From assembly GCA_013043945.1 (NCBI GenBank), contig JABEUW010000175.1:1-5442 (forward strand): 5,442 bases of DNA, written 5' to 3'. Every line of letters begins with the position of its first letter. The stretch's first letter is position 1. Below the pieces are notes generated by a model. That model was not told the origin of the DNA. It saw nothing but the letters and a program-made list of their open reading frames with translations, and made no database searches. Below, one piece after another: positions 1-5,393 of the stretch. The position numbers and the translations under genes were made by a program. The stretch is from Vulcanimicrobiota bacterium. Lineage in GTDB: Bacteria > Vulcanimicrobiota > Vulcanimicrobiia > Vulcanimicrobiales > Vulcanimicrobiaceae.

Positions 1-98
1 CCGGTATTCTTGCCGAAGCGCGCAAGCACGAACACTACGAAAAGCCGAGCGTCCGCAAGAAGAAGAAATCGGCCGCCGCGCGCAAGCGCCGGACCTAA
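1..98 (+). CDS. rpsU: 30S ribosomal protein bS21, C-terminal part (5' truncated)
   Basis: Only the last 31 codons are present, in the frame beginning at base 3 and ending at TAA 96-98. The peptide starts GILAEARKHEHYEKPSVRKK and ends in a lysine/arginine-rich tail (KKKKSAAARKRRT). The A/V-LAE-x-R-(x)n-YEKPS/T core followed by a basic tail is the signature of bS21, a small subunit protein near the 16S rRNA 3' end (the anti-Shine-Dalgarno region). The N-terminal half lies outside the window. It is 5 nt upstream of yqeY, an arrangement known from several phyla including Firmicutes. The identification rests on this short but distinctive C-terminus. Confidence 0.9.
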   Translation, partial: GILAEARKHEHYEKPSVRKKKKSAAARKRRT

Positions 99-103
99 TC
101 TCC

Positions 104-559
104 GTGGCCGCATTCAAGGACCGCATCGCCGAGGATCTCAAAACGGCGATGAAGGCTCGCGAGCAATTGAGGGTCGATACGTTACGTTCGGCTCTCTCCG
201 GCTTTACCTATAAGCGCAGCGAGGCCGGGGTCGACCTCACCGAGAGCCAAGAGCTCGAGGTGATCGGCCGCCAGGTCAAGCAGCGGATCGACGCCGCGAG
301 CGAGTTTCGCAAGGCCGGCCGCGAAGAGCTCGCCGCCAAAGAGGATGCCGAGCGCGAGATTCTCGTTGCCTACCTTCCGGCGCAGAGATCGCGCGATGAA
401 GTCGTGGCGATCGTTGCGGCGGCGATTGCAGCGATCCCCGAGAGCGGGCGCAACCAAGGCGCGGTCATGAAGGCCGTGATGCCGCAGCTCAAAGGGCTCG
501 CCGACGGCAATCTCGTGCGCGAGGTCGTCACCGAAGCGCTCGCCTCCCAGAGCGCGTAA
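104..559 (+). CDS. yqeY: GatB/YqeY domain-containing protein
   Basis: This 151-residue protein has the usual length of free-standing YqeY proteins. Visible family marks are the N-terminal helix with LKTAMKAREQLRVDTLRSAL, the middle block GRQVKQRIDAASEFRKAGRE followed by LAAKEDAEREILVAYLPAQ, and the C-terminal NQGAVMKAVMPQLKGLADG block. YqeY resembles the C-terminal tRNA-binding domain of GatB, a subunit of the Asp/Glu-tRNA amidotransferase. Its own cellular role is not settled, though tRNA or amidotransferase binding is usually inferred. The GTG start at 104, 5 nt after the rpsU stop, is chosen because the next in-frame start (ATG 149) would cut into the conserved first helix. No clear ribosome binding site precedes it, so translation is probably coupled to rpsU. 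No oddity is seen in the sequence. Confidence 0.92.
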   Translation: MAAFKDRIAEDLKTAMKAREQLRVDTLRSALSGFTYKRSEAGVDLTESQELEVIGRQVKQRIDAASEFRKAGREELAAKEDAEREILVAYLPAQRSRDEVVAIVAAAIAAIPESGRNQGAVMKAVMPQLKGLADGNLVREVVTEALASQSA

Positions 560-589
560 CTTCCGACGCCTGGGCGGGTAGATACCGCC

Positions 590-1783
590 ATGTGGAGTCT
601 TCGCCTCCGAATCACCCTCGCCGGAATCCTCGTTGCGCTCGCGGCCTTTGGGTCGGCGCATGCGAGCGGCTCTACGGCGCCGGTCGTCGTCCTTCCAATC
701 ACCGGCTCGGTCGATCGCGGAATGGAGCACCTCGTGCTCCGAGCGCTCGATCTCGCTCGCACCGATCGCGCCCAGGCGCTCGTTCTCGACGTCAATAGCT
801 CCGGCGGACTCGACAACGCGCTTCTCCCCATCCGCGCCGCGATTCGTAGCGCCCCGATACCGACGATGGCGTATGTCTCCGGGCATGCCTACTCTGCCGC
901 GGCGCTCATCGCGCTCGCGGCTCGGCGCGTCGTTCTCGCCCCAGGGGCAACGATTGCCACCCCCGCGGCGGCGAGCAGCAGCGGGATGCTCGTCCTGGAT
1001 AGCTCCGAGGCGCTGCAAGCGCATCTTGCGTCGAGCGTCGCCCCGACGCTCCAGGCCGCTCTATCCGCCGCCCAATTAGGGAACGCTCCCATCGTGCAGG
1101 TACGGATGACCCTCGCGGAACGCATCGCGCGTTTCGTCAGCGAACCGCTCGTCGCCGGCCTGCTGATCGGCCTCGGCCTGCTCGGCTTACTCGTGGAAAT
1201 GCAGACGTTGCACGGCCTCGCCGGTTTCATCGGCATCGCCGCGCTCGCGCTCTATTTCAGCGTGCAGTTCTACTCGGGCTTCGCCGACTGGACGATCGTT
1301 CTCATCGCCATTATCGGCGTGCTTGGCGTCCTCTGGGAGTTGCATATCGTGCCCGGACATACGCTCCCCGGTGCGCTCGGAGCGCTCTTGCTCCTCGGCG
1401 CGCTGCTCTTCTCGTTCGGCACGCCCTACCTCGTTGCGGGGGTCGAGGCTCTCGCGACCGCGATCGTGCTCGCGACGATCGGTTTTTCGATGGCGCTGCG
1501 CGCCTACCCTGAGAACGCCTGGAGCTCGCGGCTCGCCCTCGCCGCGGTCCAAGGCCCGGATTTCGTCACCGCCCCCAATCGCTTCGATTTGATGGGGAGG
1601 AGCGGAATGGCCCTCACCTACCTGCGCCCTGCCGGGCACGCGCTCATCGACGGCGAACGGATCGACGTGCTGACCGAAGGGGAGTTTATCGCCGCCGGAA
1701 CGCCGATTCACGTCGTCCGCGTCGAAGGCTCGCGTATCTTTGTCGAACCGATTCCCTTCCCACTTGAAAGGATTACTTCATGA
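590..1783 (+). CDS. nfeD: NfeD family membrane protein (NfeD1b type), protease domain probably inactive
   Basis: The protein has 397 residues. An N-terminal signal peptide (residues 1-25, Arg5/Arg7, hydrophobic LAGILVALAAF, AHA at 23-25) leads to a ClpP/crotonase-like serine protease domain (about 30-170). Several hydrophobic segments follow (about 185-305), then a C-terminal NfeD OB-fold domain (about 335-390) with GRSGMALTYLRPAG and DVLTEGEFIAAGTPIHVVRV. Long NfeD proteins are membrane proteases whose genes pair with flotillin/stomatin genes, and here floA follows directly. The nucleophile site survives as G98-H-A-Y-S102-A-A and the oxyanion-like segment reads NSSGG (69-73) rather than the usual TPGG. 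The partner lysine of the Ser-Lys dyad cannot be present because the whole protein contains no lysine. The stretch between Ser102 and the first span is also shorter than in typical members. ATG 590 gives a complete signal peptide. The stop overlaps the floA start (ATGA). Family assignment is firm; loss of proteolysis is inference. Confidence 0.88.
   Translation: MWSLRLRITLAGILVALAAFGSAHASGSTAPVVVLPITGSVDRGMEHLVLRALDLARTDRAQALVLDVNSSGGLDNALLPIRAAIRSAPIPTMAYVSGHAYSAAALIALAARRVVLAPGATIATPAAASSSGMLVLDSSEALQAHLASSVAPTLQAALSAAQLGNAPIVQVRMTLAERIARFVSEPLVAGLLIGLGLLGLLVEMQTLHGLAGFIGIAALALYFSVQFYSGFADWTIVLIAIIGVLGVLWELHIVPGHTLPGALGALLLLGALLFSFGTPYLVAGVEALATAIVLATIGFSMALRAYPENAWSSRLALAAVQGPDFVTAPNRFDLMGRSGMALTYLRPAGHALIDGERIDVLTEGEFIAAGTPIHVVRVEGSRIFVEPIPFPLERITS
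1766..1772 (+). promoter_or_regulatory. Ribosome binding site of floA
   Basis: GAAAGGA lies inside the end of nfeD, with a 7-nt spacer to ATG 1780. It is one of only two good Shine-Dalgarno matches found ahead of the genes here. It supports the ATG at 1780 and suggests that floA can start on its own as well as by coupling to nfeD. Confidence 0.7.
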
Positions 1784-2778
1784 TTGCGGTGAGCGCAGCG
1801 GTCTTGATCTTTGTCGCGATAATTCTCTTTTTTGTTTTTCTCTATTATTTTCCGTTGGGATTATGGATTCGCACGATCGCCGCAGGCGTGCCGTTGGGAA
1901 TCATCTCCTTGGTTCGCATGCGCCTCATCGGTATTCCGCCGGGCGTCATCGTTACCAATTACGTGCGCGCGCGCAAAGCCGGGCTCGATCTCTACGTCGA
2001 CCAGATGCAGTCGCACTATCTCGCCGGCGGTAACGTCGAAAACGTTACGCTCGCGATGATCGCCGCGCAGCGCGCGCAGATTCCGCTGGAATGGCAACGC
2101 GCCGCCGCGATCGATCTCGCCGGCCGCAATGTCGTCGAGGCGTTGCAGATGTCGGTGAATCCGAAGGTCATCGAGACCCCAACCTTCCAGGGGGTCGCAC
2201 AGAACGGCATTCAGCTCAACGTCAAAGCTCGCGTGACGGTCCGTAGTAATCTCGACCGCTACGTCGGTGGCGCCGGCGAACCGACGATCATCGCGCGCGT
2301 CGGTGAAGGTGTCGTTGCCGCGGTCGGTGCCGCGGTCGATCACAAAGAAGTCCTCGAATATCCCGACCGTATCAGTAAAGCGGTTTTAAGTAAGGGGCTC
2401 GATGCCGGGACGGCCTTTGAGATCGTCTCGATCGATATCGCCGACGTCGACGTCGGCAAGAACATCGGCGCCGAATTGCAGACGAGCCAGGCCGAAGCCG
2501 ACCGGCGGATCGCCCAAGCGAAGGCGGCGGAGCGGCAGTATGCGGCCATGGCCTCCGAGCAGGAGCAGAAGGCCGAGACGCAGGCGATGCGCGCCCGCGT
2601 CGTCGAGGCCGAGGCTTCGATTCCGGCGGCGATTGCGGCGGCGTTCAAGAGCGGAAACCTCGGCGTGATGGATTACTACCGCCTGAAGAATATCCAGGCC
2701 GATACCGAGATGCGCGGTTCGATCGGCGGCGCCTCCGGCGATCAGGGCAGCGCGCCCCCGGCACCTCCGCAGAAGTAG
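1780..2778 (+). CDS. floA: Flotillin-like protein FloA (SPFH/YqfA family)
   Basis: The protein has 332 residues, matching B. subtilis FloA (YqfA, 331). A hydrophobic N-terminus (about 3-30, VLIFVAIILFFVFLYYFPLG) and a second hydrophobic patch (34-52) anchor it in the membrane. A conserved segment follows: IPPGVIVTNYVRARKAGLDL, LAGGNVENVTLAMIAAQRAQ, VNPKVIETPTFQGVAQNGIQ and the SPFH core with VKARVTVRSNLDRYVGGAGE. A GKNIGAELQTSQAEADRRIA motif leads into an Ala/Glu/Gln-rich coiled coil (about 236-285). The end carries MDYYRLKNIQADTEMR and a Gly/Pro-rich tail. FloA scaffolds functional membrane microdomains, and NfeD proteins are its usual genomic partner. ATG 1780 overlaps the nfeD TGA and has a Shine-Dalgarno site. 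The first 70 bases of the gene are T-rich compared with their surroundings, which the Phe/Leu/Ile/Tyr-rich membrane segment explains. Confidence 0.95.
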   Translation: MIAVSAAVLIFVAIILFFVFLYYFPLGLWIRTIAAGVPLGIISLVRMRLIGIPPGVIVTNYVRARKAGLDLYVDQMQSHYLAGGNVENVTLAMIAAQRAQIPLEWQRAAAIDLAGRNVVEALQMSVNPKVIETPTFQGVAQNGIQLNVKARVTVRSNLDRYVGGAGEPTIIARVGEGVVAAVGAAVDHKEVLEYPDRISKAVLSKGLDAGTAFEIVSIDIADVDVGKNIGAELQTSQAEADRRIAQAKAAERQYAAMASEQEQKAETQAMRARVVEAEASIPAAIAAAFKSGNLGVMDYYRLKNIQADTEMRGSIGGASGDQGSAPPAPPQK

Positions 2779-2781
2779 CGC

Positions 2782-3231
2782 ATGCACCTGCGCGACTTCG
2801 GGTCTCTCCTCTGGGTCCTCATCGTGATCGCGGGTGTGGTATCGACCGTGCGTAAAGCGGGAAGTCGCTCGCAGAGCTCGCCCTCGGTGCCTCTCGGGCA
2901 GCCAAGTGCAGCCCCGAAGCCCGCCCCGGTCGTGACGAGGGGAGCGGCGAAGGTTCCGCGCGAGGTGAGCGTGGCAGCGCAGGCCCTCGCCGATGCGGCC
3001 TATCGCATCCAGCTCGCCATTGCCCCGGTCGCGCCACCGCCCCCCGAACCCGTCGAGCAGCCTGCGGCGATCCCGGCGATGGAGTCGTTCGGGGAGCTCT
3101 CGCCGGCCCTGCTGGCATCGCCGAGCGCGCTGCTCCTGCGGGGGCGGAGCGAGTGGGCGCGTGGGGTGGTAATCGCGGAAATGCTCGCGCCGCCGCTCGC
3201 GATGCGGGAGAGCGGCCCCCCGACGTGGTAG
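2782..3231 (+). CDS. Hypothetical Pro/Ala-rich protein with one N-terminal membrane span
   Basis: I do not recognise a named family for this 149-residue protein. It begins MHLRDFGSLLWVLIVIAGVV: one hydrophobic span at about 7-22, then basic residues (R24, K25, R29), which suggests a cytoplasmic body. A Ser/Pro/Ala-rich linker follows (30-60), then a short helix-like part (61-82, VAAQALADAAYRIQLAIA), a poly-proline stretch (APPPPEP, 84-90), and a C-terminal block WARGVVIAEMLAPPLAMRES (125-144). I recall similar endings (a hydrophobic helix, then E-x-L-G/A-P-P-x-A-x-R) in other small bacterial membrane proteins, but could not check this. It starts 3 nt after the floA stop and precedes phoH, the slot held by yqfB-yqfC-yqfD in B. 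subtilis, though it does not obviously resemble them. Position and reading-frame length support a real gene. A role linked to FloA/NfeD membrane domains is only a guess from location. Confidence 0.7.
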   Translation: MHLRDFGSLLWVLIVIAGVVSTVRKAGSRSQSSPSVPLGQPSAAPKPAPVVTRGAAKVPREVSVAAQALADAAYRIQLAIAPVAPPPPEPVEQPAAIPAMESFGELSPALLASPSALLLRGRSEWARGVVIAEMLAPPLAMRESGPPTW

Positions 3232-3236
3232 GGAAG
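3230..3236 (+). promoter_or_regulatory. Candidate ribosome binding site before phoH
   Basis: AGGGAAG overlaps the stop codon of the preceding gene. Counting from its AGGGA core, the spacer to GTG 3244 is 9 nt. That GTG opens a frame that stops after six codons (VTPRSE, TAA 3262-3264), one frame away from phoH. A second weak site, GGAG 3241-3244, lies 12 nt before CTG 3257, which is in the phoH frame. These sites point to initiation well upstream of GTG 3308. Confidence 0.4.
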
Positions 3237-3307
3237 CGCTGGAGTGACCCCACGTTCTGAATAATCTCGACCGTCGTACTATCGCACTCGATTCGCTCGG
3301 CGAACGG

Positions 3308-4207
3308 GTGCGGCTCTTTGGAGCGTTCGATGCAAACCTGGCGGCGATCGAAGAACGTTGCGGCGTACGCTGCTTCGTCGATGGTGAGTCGTTGGTACTC
3401 GCAGGTGCCGCCGGGAAGACCGAGCGCGCCGAATCCGCGGTCCGCGCCCTCTTGGTTTCGGCGTTGCGCGGCGAACAGATGACCCCCGACGATGTCGCGC
3501 TCGCCGTCGCCGATGCCGATCTCCCCGCAGCCGCCGCAGCGATGCTGCCGGCGACGCTCTTGCGCAGCAAGCGCGGCCGCGAGATTCGGGCGAGAACGGC
3601 GGGGCAGAGAGCCTTCGTCGAAGCGATCGAACGGCACGCGTTGACGATCTGTATCGGCCCGGCCGGCACCGGTAAAACCTTTCTCGCGATCGCGATGGCG
3701 TTGCGTGCCTTGCGCGATCGCAACGTCTCGCGCATCGTGCTGACGCGCCCCGCCGTCGAAGCCGGCGAGCGGCTCGGCTTTCTCCCCGGCGACTTGAAAG
3801 AAAAAATCGACCCCTATCTCCGTCCGCTCTACGACGCGATCGACGAATTGCTCGACGATAGCACGGCGGCAAAATATATCGAACGCGGCACGATCGAAGT
3901 CGCGCCGATCGCCTATATGCGCGGGCGTACCTTGGCCAACGCATTCGTCATCGTCGACGAAGCGCAGAACGCCGGTGCCGAACAACTGAAAATGCTCTTG
4001 ACGCGGATCGGCGCGGGCTCGCAGATGGTGGTGGTCGGCGACGCAACGCAGGTCGATCTTCCCTCGGGAGCGCGGAGTGGGCTCCGCGACGCGGCTCGAC
4101 GTCTGAGAGGCGTCGAAGAGGTTGCGGTGATCGAGCTCGACGCCGCCGACGTGGTGCGTCGGCCGCTCGTCGCGCGCATTATCCGCGCCTACGAAACGCC
4201 GCAATGA
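3308..4207 (+). CDS. phoH: PhoH family ATPase (YbeZ/PhoH); true start probably further upstream
   Basis: From GTG 3308 the protein has 299 residues. Walker A is GPAGTGKT (117-124) and Walker B is FVIVDEAQN (213-221). Other PhoH blocks are RPAVEAGERLGFLPGDLKEK (147-166), DPYLRPLYDAIDELL, IAYMRGRTLANAF and VVVGDATQVDLPSGARSGL. PhoH proteins are cytoplasmic P-loop ATPases related to superfamily 1 helicases. With YbeY they are linked to RNA metabolism and ribosome maturation, and the adjacent ybeY overlap fits. The start is doubtful: the open frame reaches back to just after TGA 3245-3247, and the upstream codons (from 3257, LNNLDRRTIALDSLGER) continue the family's N-terminal pattern before RLFGAFDANLAAIEE. 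No ATG, GTG or TTG exists in that stretch, and GTG 3308 has no Shine-Dalgarno site. Starting at CTG 3257 gives 316 residues, close to B. subtilis PhoH. The product is certain; the start is not. Confidence 0.93.
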   Translation: MRLFGAFDANLAAIEERCGVRCFVDGESLVLAGAAGKTERAESAVRALLVSALRGEQMTPDDVALAVADADLPAAAAAMLPATLLRSKRGREIRARTAGQRAFVEAIERHALTICIGPAGTGKTFLAIAMALRALRDRNVSRIVLTRPAVEAGERLGFLPGDLKEKIDPYLRPLYDAIDELLDDSTAAKYIERGTIEVAPIAYMRGRTLANAFVIVDEAQNAGAEQLKMLLTRIGAGSQMVVVGDATQVDLPSGARSGLRDAARRLRGVEEVAVIELDAADVVRRPLVARIIRAYETPQ

Positions 4208-4650
4208 TTCATTATCGCAACACCGTGCGGAAGAGCGGTGTCGACGCGCGTGCGGTCAAGCGCACCGCCGAGCAGTTGCTCGCGGCGGTCGGTCGGCGCG
4301 GCGCATCGCTCTCGATCAGCTTCGTCGGCGACGAGGAGATCGCACGCATCAACGCCGAGCATCGCGGAAAGAACCGCCCCACCGACGTCTTGAGTTTTCC
4401 CCTCGAACCCGATCCGAGGATGCCGGGTGAGGAATTGCTCGGTGACGTCGTTATTAGCGTCCCGACCGCACGGCGGCAAGCGGCGGAGTACGACGCACCG
4501 TTACAACGCGAGATCGAGCGGCTGCTGATTCACGGATTGTTACACGTTCTCGGGCACGACCACGAAGAGCCGGAGGAGCGCGATGCGATGATCGCCGAGG
4601 AGCGCCGACTCGCGGCAGCGATCGGTATGCCGTGGCCCTACGACGCATGA
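4204..4650 (+). CDS. ybeY: Endoribonuclease / rRNA maturation factor YbeY
   Basis: The protein has 148 residues, the usual family length. YbeY is a metal-dependent cytoplasmic RNase needed for 16S rRNA 3'-end maturation and ribosome quality control. The diagnostic zinc site HGLLHVLGHDH gives His110, His114 and His120 of the HxxxHxxxxxH motif, followed by the usual Glu-rich EEPEERDAM. Upstream, SISFVGDEEIARINAEHRGK and NRPTDVLSFPLE are the other conserved blocks, including the invariant TDVLSF. ATG 4204 overlaps the phoH TGA as ATGA and no Shine-Dalgarno site is visible, so translation is probably coupled to phoH. B. subtilis has the HD-phosphodiesterase gene pgpH (yqfF) between these two genes; here they touch, as ybeZ-ybeY does in E. 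coli. Confidence 0.96.
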   Translation: MIHYRNTVRKSGVDARAVKRTAEQLLAAVGRRGASLSISFVGDEEIARINAEHRGKNRPTDVLSFPLEPDPRMPGEELLGDVVISVPTARRQAAEYDAPLQREIERLLIHGLLHVLGHDHEEPEERDAMIAEERRLAAAIGMPWPYDA

Positions 4651-5348
4651 GCGATCGCATCTCGCAAAATCCCCTCCGACGGGTCGCGCGTTCGTTCGGT
4701 CACGCCGTCGACGGCATCGTCTATGCTGCACGAACGCAGCCGAATCTGCGGGTACACCTTCTCGTTGCGGTGGCGGTCTTGACGGCGACGCTTTTTATGC
4801 ACCTGCGACGCTCCGAGACGATCGCGGTGGTGGTGCTCGTCGCGGTGGTCATCGCCATGGAATTAATGAATACCGCGATCGAATCGGTCGTCGATCTGTT
4901 GACCGCAACGCACCACCCGTTAGCGAAGAGCGCGAAGGATGCTGCCGCGGCCGCCGTCTTCGTCGTCGCGCTCGCCGCAGTGGCCGTCGGTGCATTCATC
5001 GTCCTTCCCACGCTTCAGTTTCCGGTCGATATCGTCGTGGCGGTGCTCTCGATCGTCGCGATCCTCACGATCTTCGGAAAGGCGCTCGCTCCTAACGGGG
5101 GCTCGCTCTTCCACGGTGGATCGCTCTCCGGGCACGCCTCACTCGCCTTCGCCGCGGCGACGTTGCTCGCGCTGCTCGTGCGCCACCCCATCCCCATCGT
5201 CCTCGCCTATCTCGTCGCCGCACTCGTCGCCCAATCGCGCGTCGAGGGCGGGATTCATACCTGGCCCGAGGTGCTACGTGGGGCGTTGCTCGGCACCGCG
5301 ATCGCGCTGCTCATCGGAGGCGCCCTGCATGGACATCTCGTGCTATAA
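4647..5348 (+). CDS. dgkA: Fused diacylglycerol/undecaprenol kinase (DgkA) and PAP2 phosphatase
   Basis: The protein has 233 residues and two integral membrane enzymes in one chain. Residues 10-122 are a DgkA-type kinase: RTQPNLRVHLL (29-39), then E72-L-M-N75-T-A-I-E79-S-V-V-D83 and HPLAKSAKD (K97, D98). These match E. coli DgkA residues E69, N72, E76, D80, K94 and D95 at a constant offset of 3. Gram-positive homologues phosphorylate undecaprenol. Residues 125-230 are a PAP2 domain with SGHAS (161-165) and SRVEGGIHTWPE (197-208); His163 and His204 are the expected catalytic pair. The first PAP2 motif is weak (K145 but no Arg-Pro), P of PSGH is Leu160, and the usual final Asp is Glu208. PAP2 enzymes dephosphorylate undecaprenyl diphosphate or other lipid phosphates, so the fusion could supply the lipid carrier by two routes. 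ATG 4647 is chosen because it overlaps the ybeY stop as ATGA; an in-frame GTG at 4632 would add five residues and overlap ybeY more. Confidence 0.9.
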   Translation: MSDRISQNPLRRVARSFGHAVDGIVYAARTQPNLRVHLLVAVAVLTATLFMHLRRSETIAVVVLVAVVIAMELMNTAIESVVDLLTATHHPLAKSAKDAAAAAVFVVALAAVAVGAFIVLPTLQFPVDIVVAVLSIVAILTIFGKALAPNGGSLFHGGSLSGHASLAFAAATLLALLVRHPIPIVLAYLVAALVAQSRVEGGIHTWPEVLRGALLGTAIALLIGGALHGHLVL

Positions 5349-5349
5349 T
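5341..5349 (+). promoter_or_regulatory. Extended -10 promoter motif overlapping the dgkA stop codon
   Basis: TGCTATAAT is an exact TGn plus TATAAT extended -10 element. The dgkA TAA is part of the hexamer. No -35-like hexamer is found at 15-19 nt spacing (that region is GC-rich), which extended -10 promoters do not strictly need. Transcription would start near 5355-5357 and would serve the gene beginning at 5394. A full nine-base consensus match in GC-rich DNA, placed at a gene boundary, is unlikely to be chance but has not been shown to work. Confidence 0.5.
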
Positions 5350-5351
5350 GG

Positions 5352-5392
5352 GCGCGCTTTGAACGACCCTTCCTCACGAAGTCGTAGCGCGC
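5352..5392 (+). other. Bulged inverted repeat (RNA hairpin) just before the next start codon
   Basis: The 3' arm GAAGTCGTAGCGCGC (5378-5392) can pair along its whole length. It pairs with GCGCGCT (5352-5358), ACGA (5363-5366) and CTTC (5369-5372). TTGA and CC bulge from the 5' arm and CTCAC forms the loop. This gives 15 pairs, 7 of them a GC-rich outer stem. It ends one base before ATG 5394 and has no T tract, so it does not look like an intrinsic terminator. It would cover the usual ribosome-binding position. Confidence 0.4.
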
Positions 5393-5393
5393 G

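Noticed and set aside
10..213. Plus-strand 67-codon frame overlapping the rpsU end and the yqeY start
   Set aside because: It is out of frame with both recognised proteins and its product (SRASARRRNRPP-like) is typical of a shadow frame.
573..589. Small inverted repeat GGCGG/CCGCC just before the nfeD ATG
   Set aside because: Five GC pairs in a GC-rich 30-nt gap is easily chance; there is no T tract or other regulatory mark.
1804..1823. TTGATC and GATAAT as an internal promoter in the AT-rich start of floA
   Set aside because: The spacing is only 8 nt, and the AT-richness follows from the Phe/Ile/Leu/Tyr codons of the membrane segment.
3244..3264. A programmed +1 frameshift at the phoH start as a settled feature
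   Set aside because: The codons before the TAA (TCT GAA) do not resemble a known slippery site such as that in prfB. A CTG start or a sequence error is simpler, so it is reported only as an open question.
2386..4204. Long minus-strand open frames opposite floA, the unknown gene and phoH (449 and 461 codons)
   Set aside because: They lie antisense to well-recognised proteins, are Arg/Ala-rich with no recognisable domain, and are the expected by-product of GC-rich codon bias.
4632..4646. GTG start five codons upstream of the chosen dgkA start
   Set aside because: It would lengthen the overlap with ybeY. ATG 4647 forms the same ATGA junction as the other gene pairs here.
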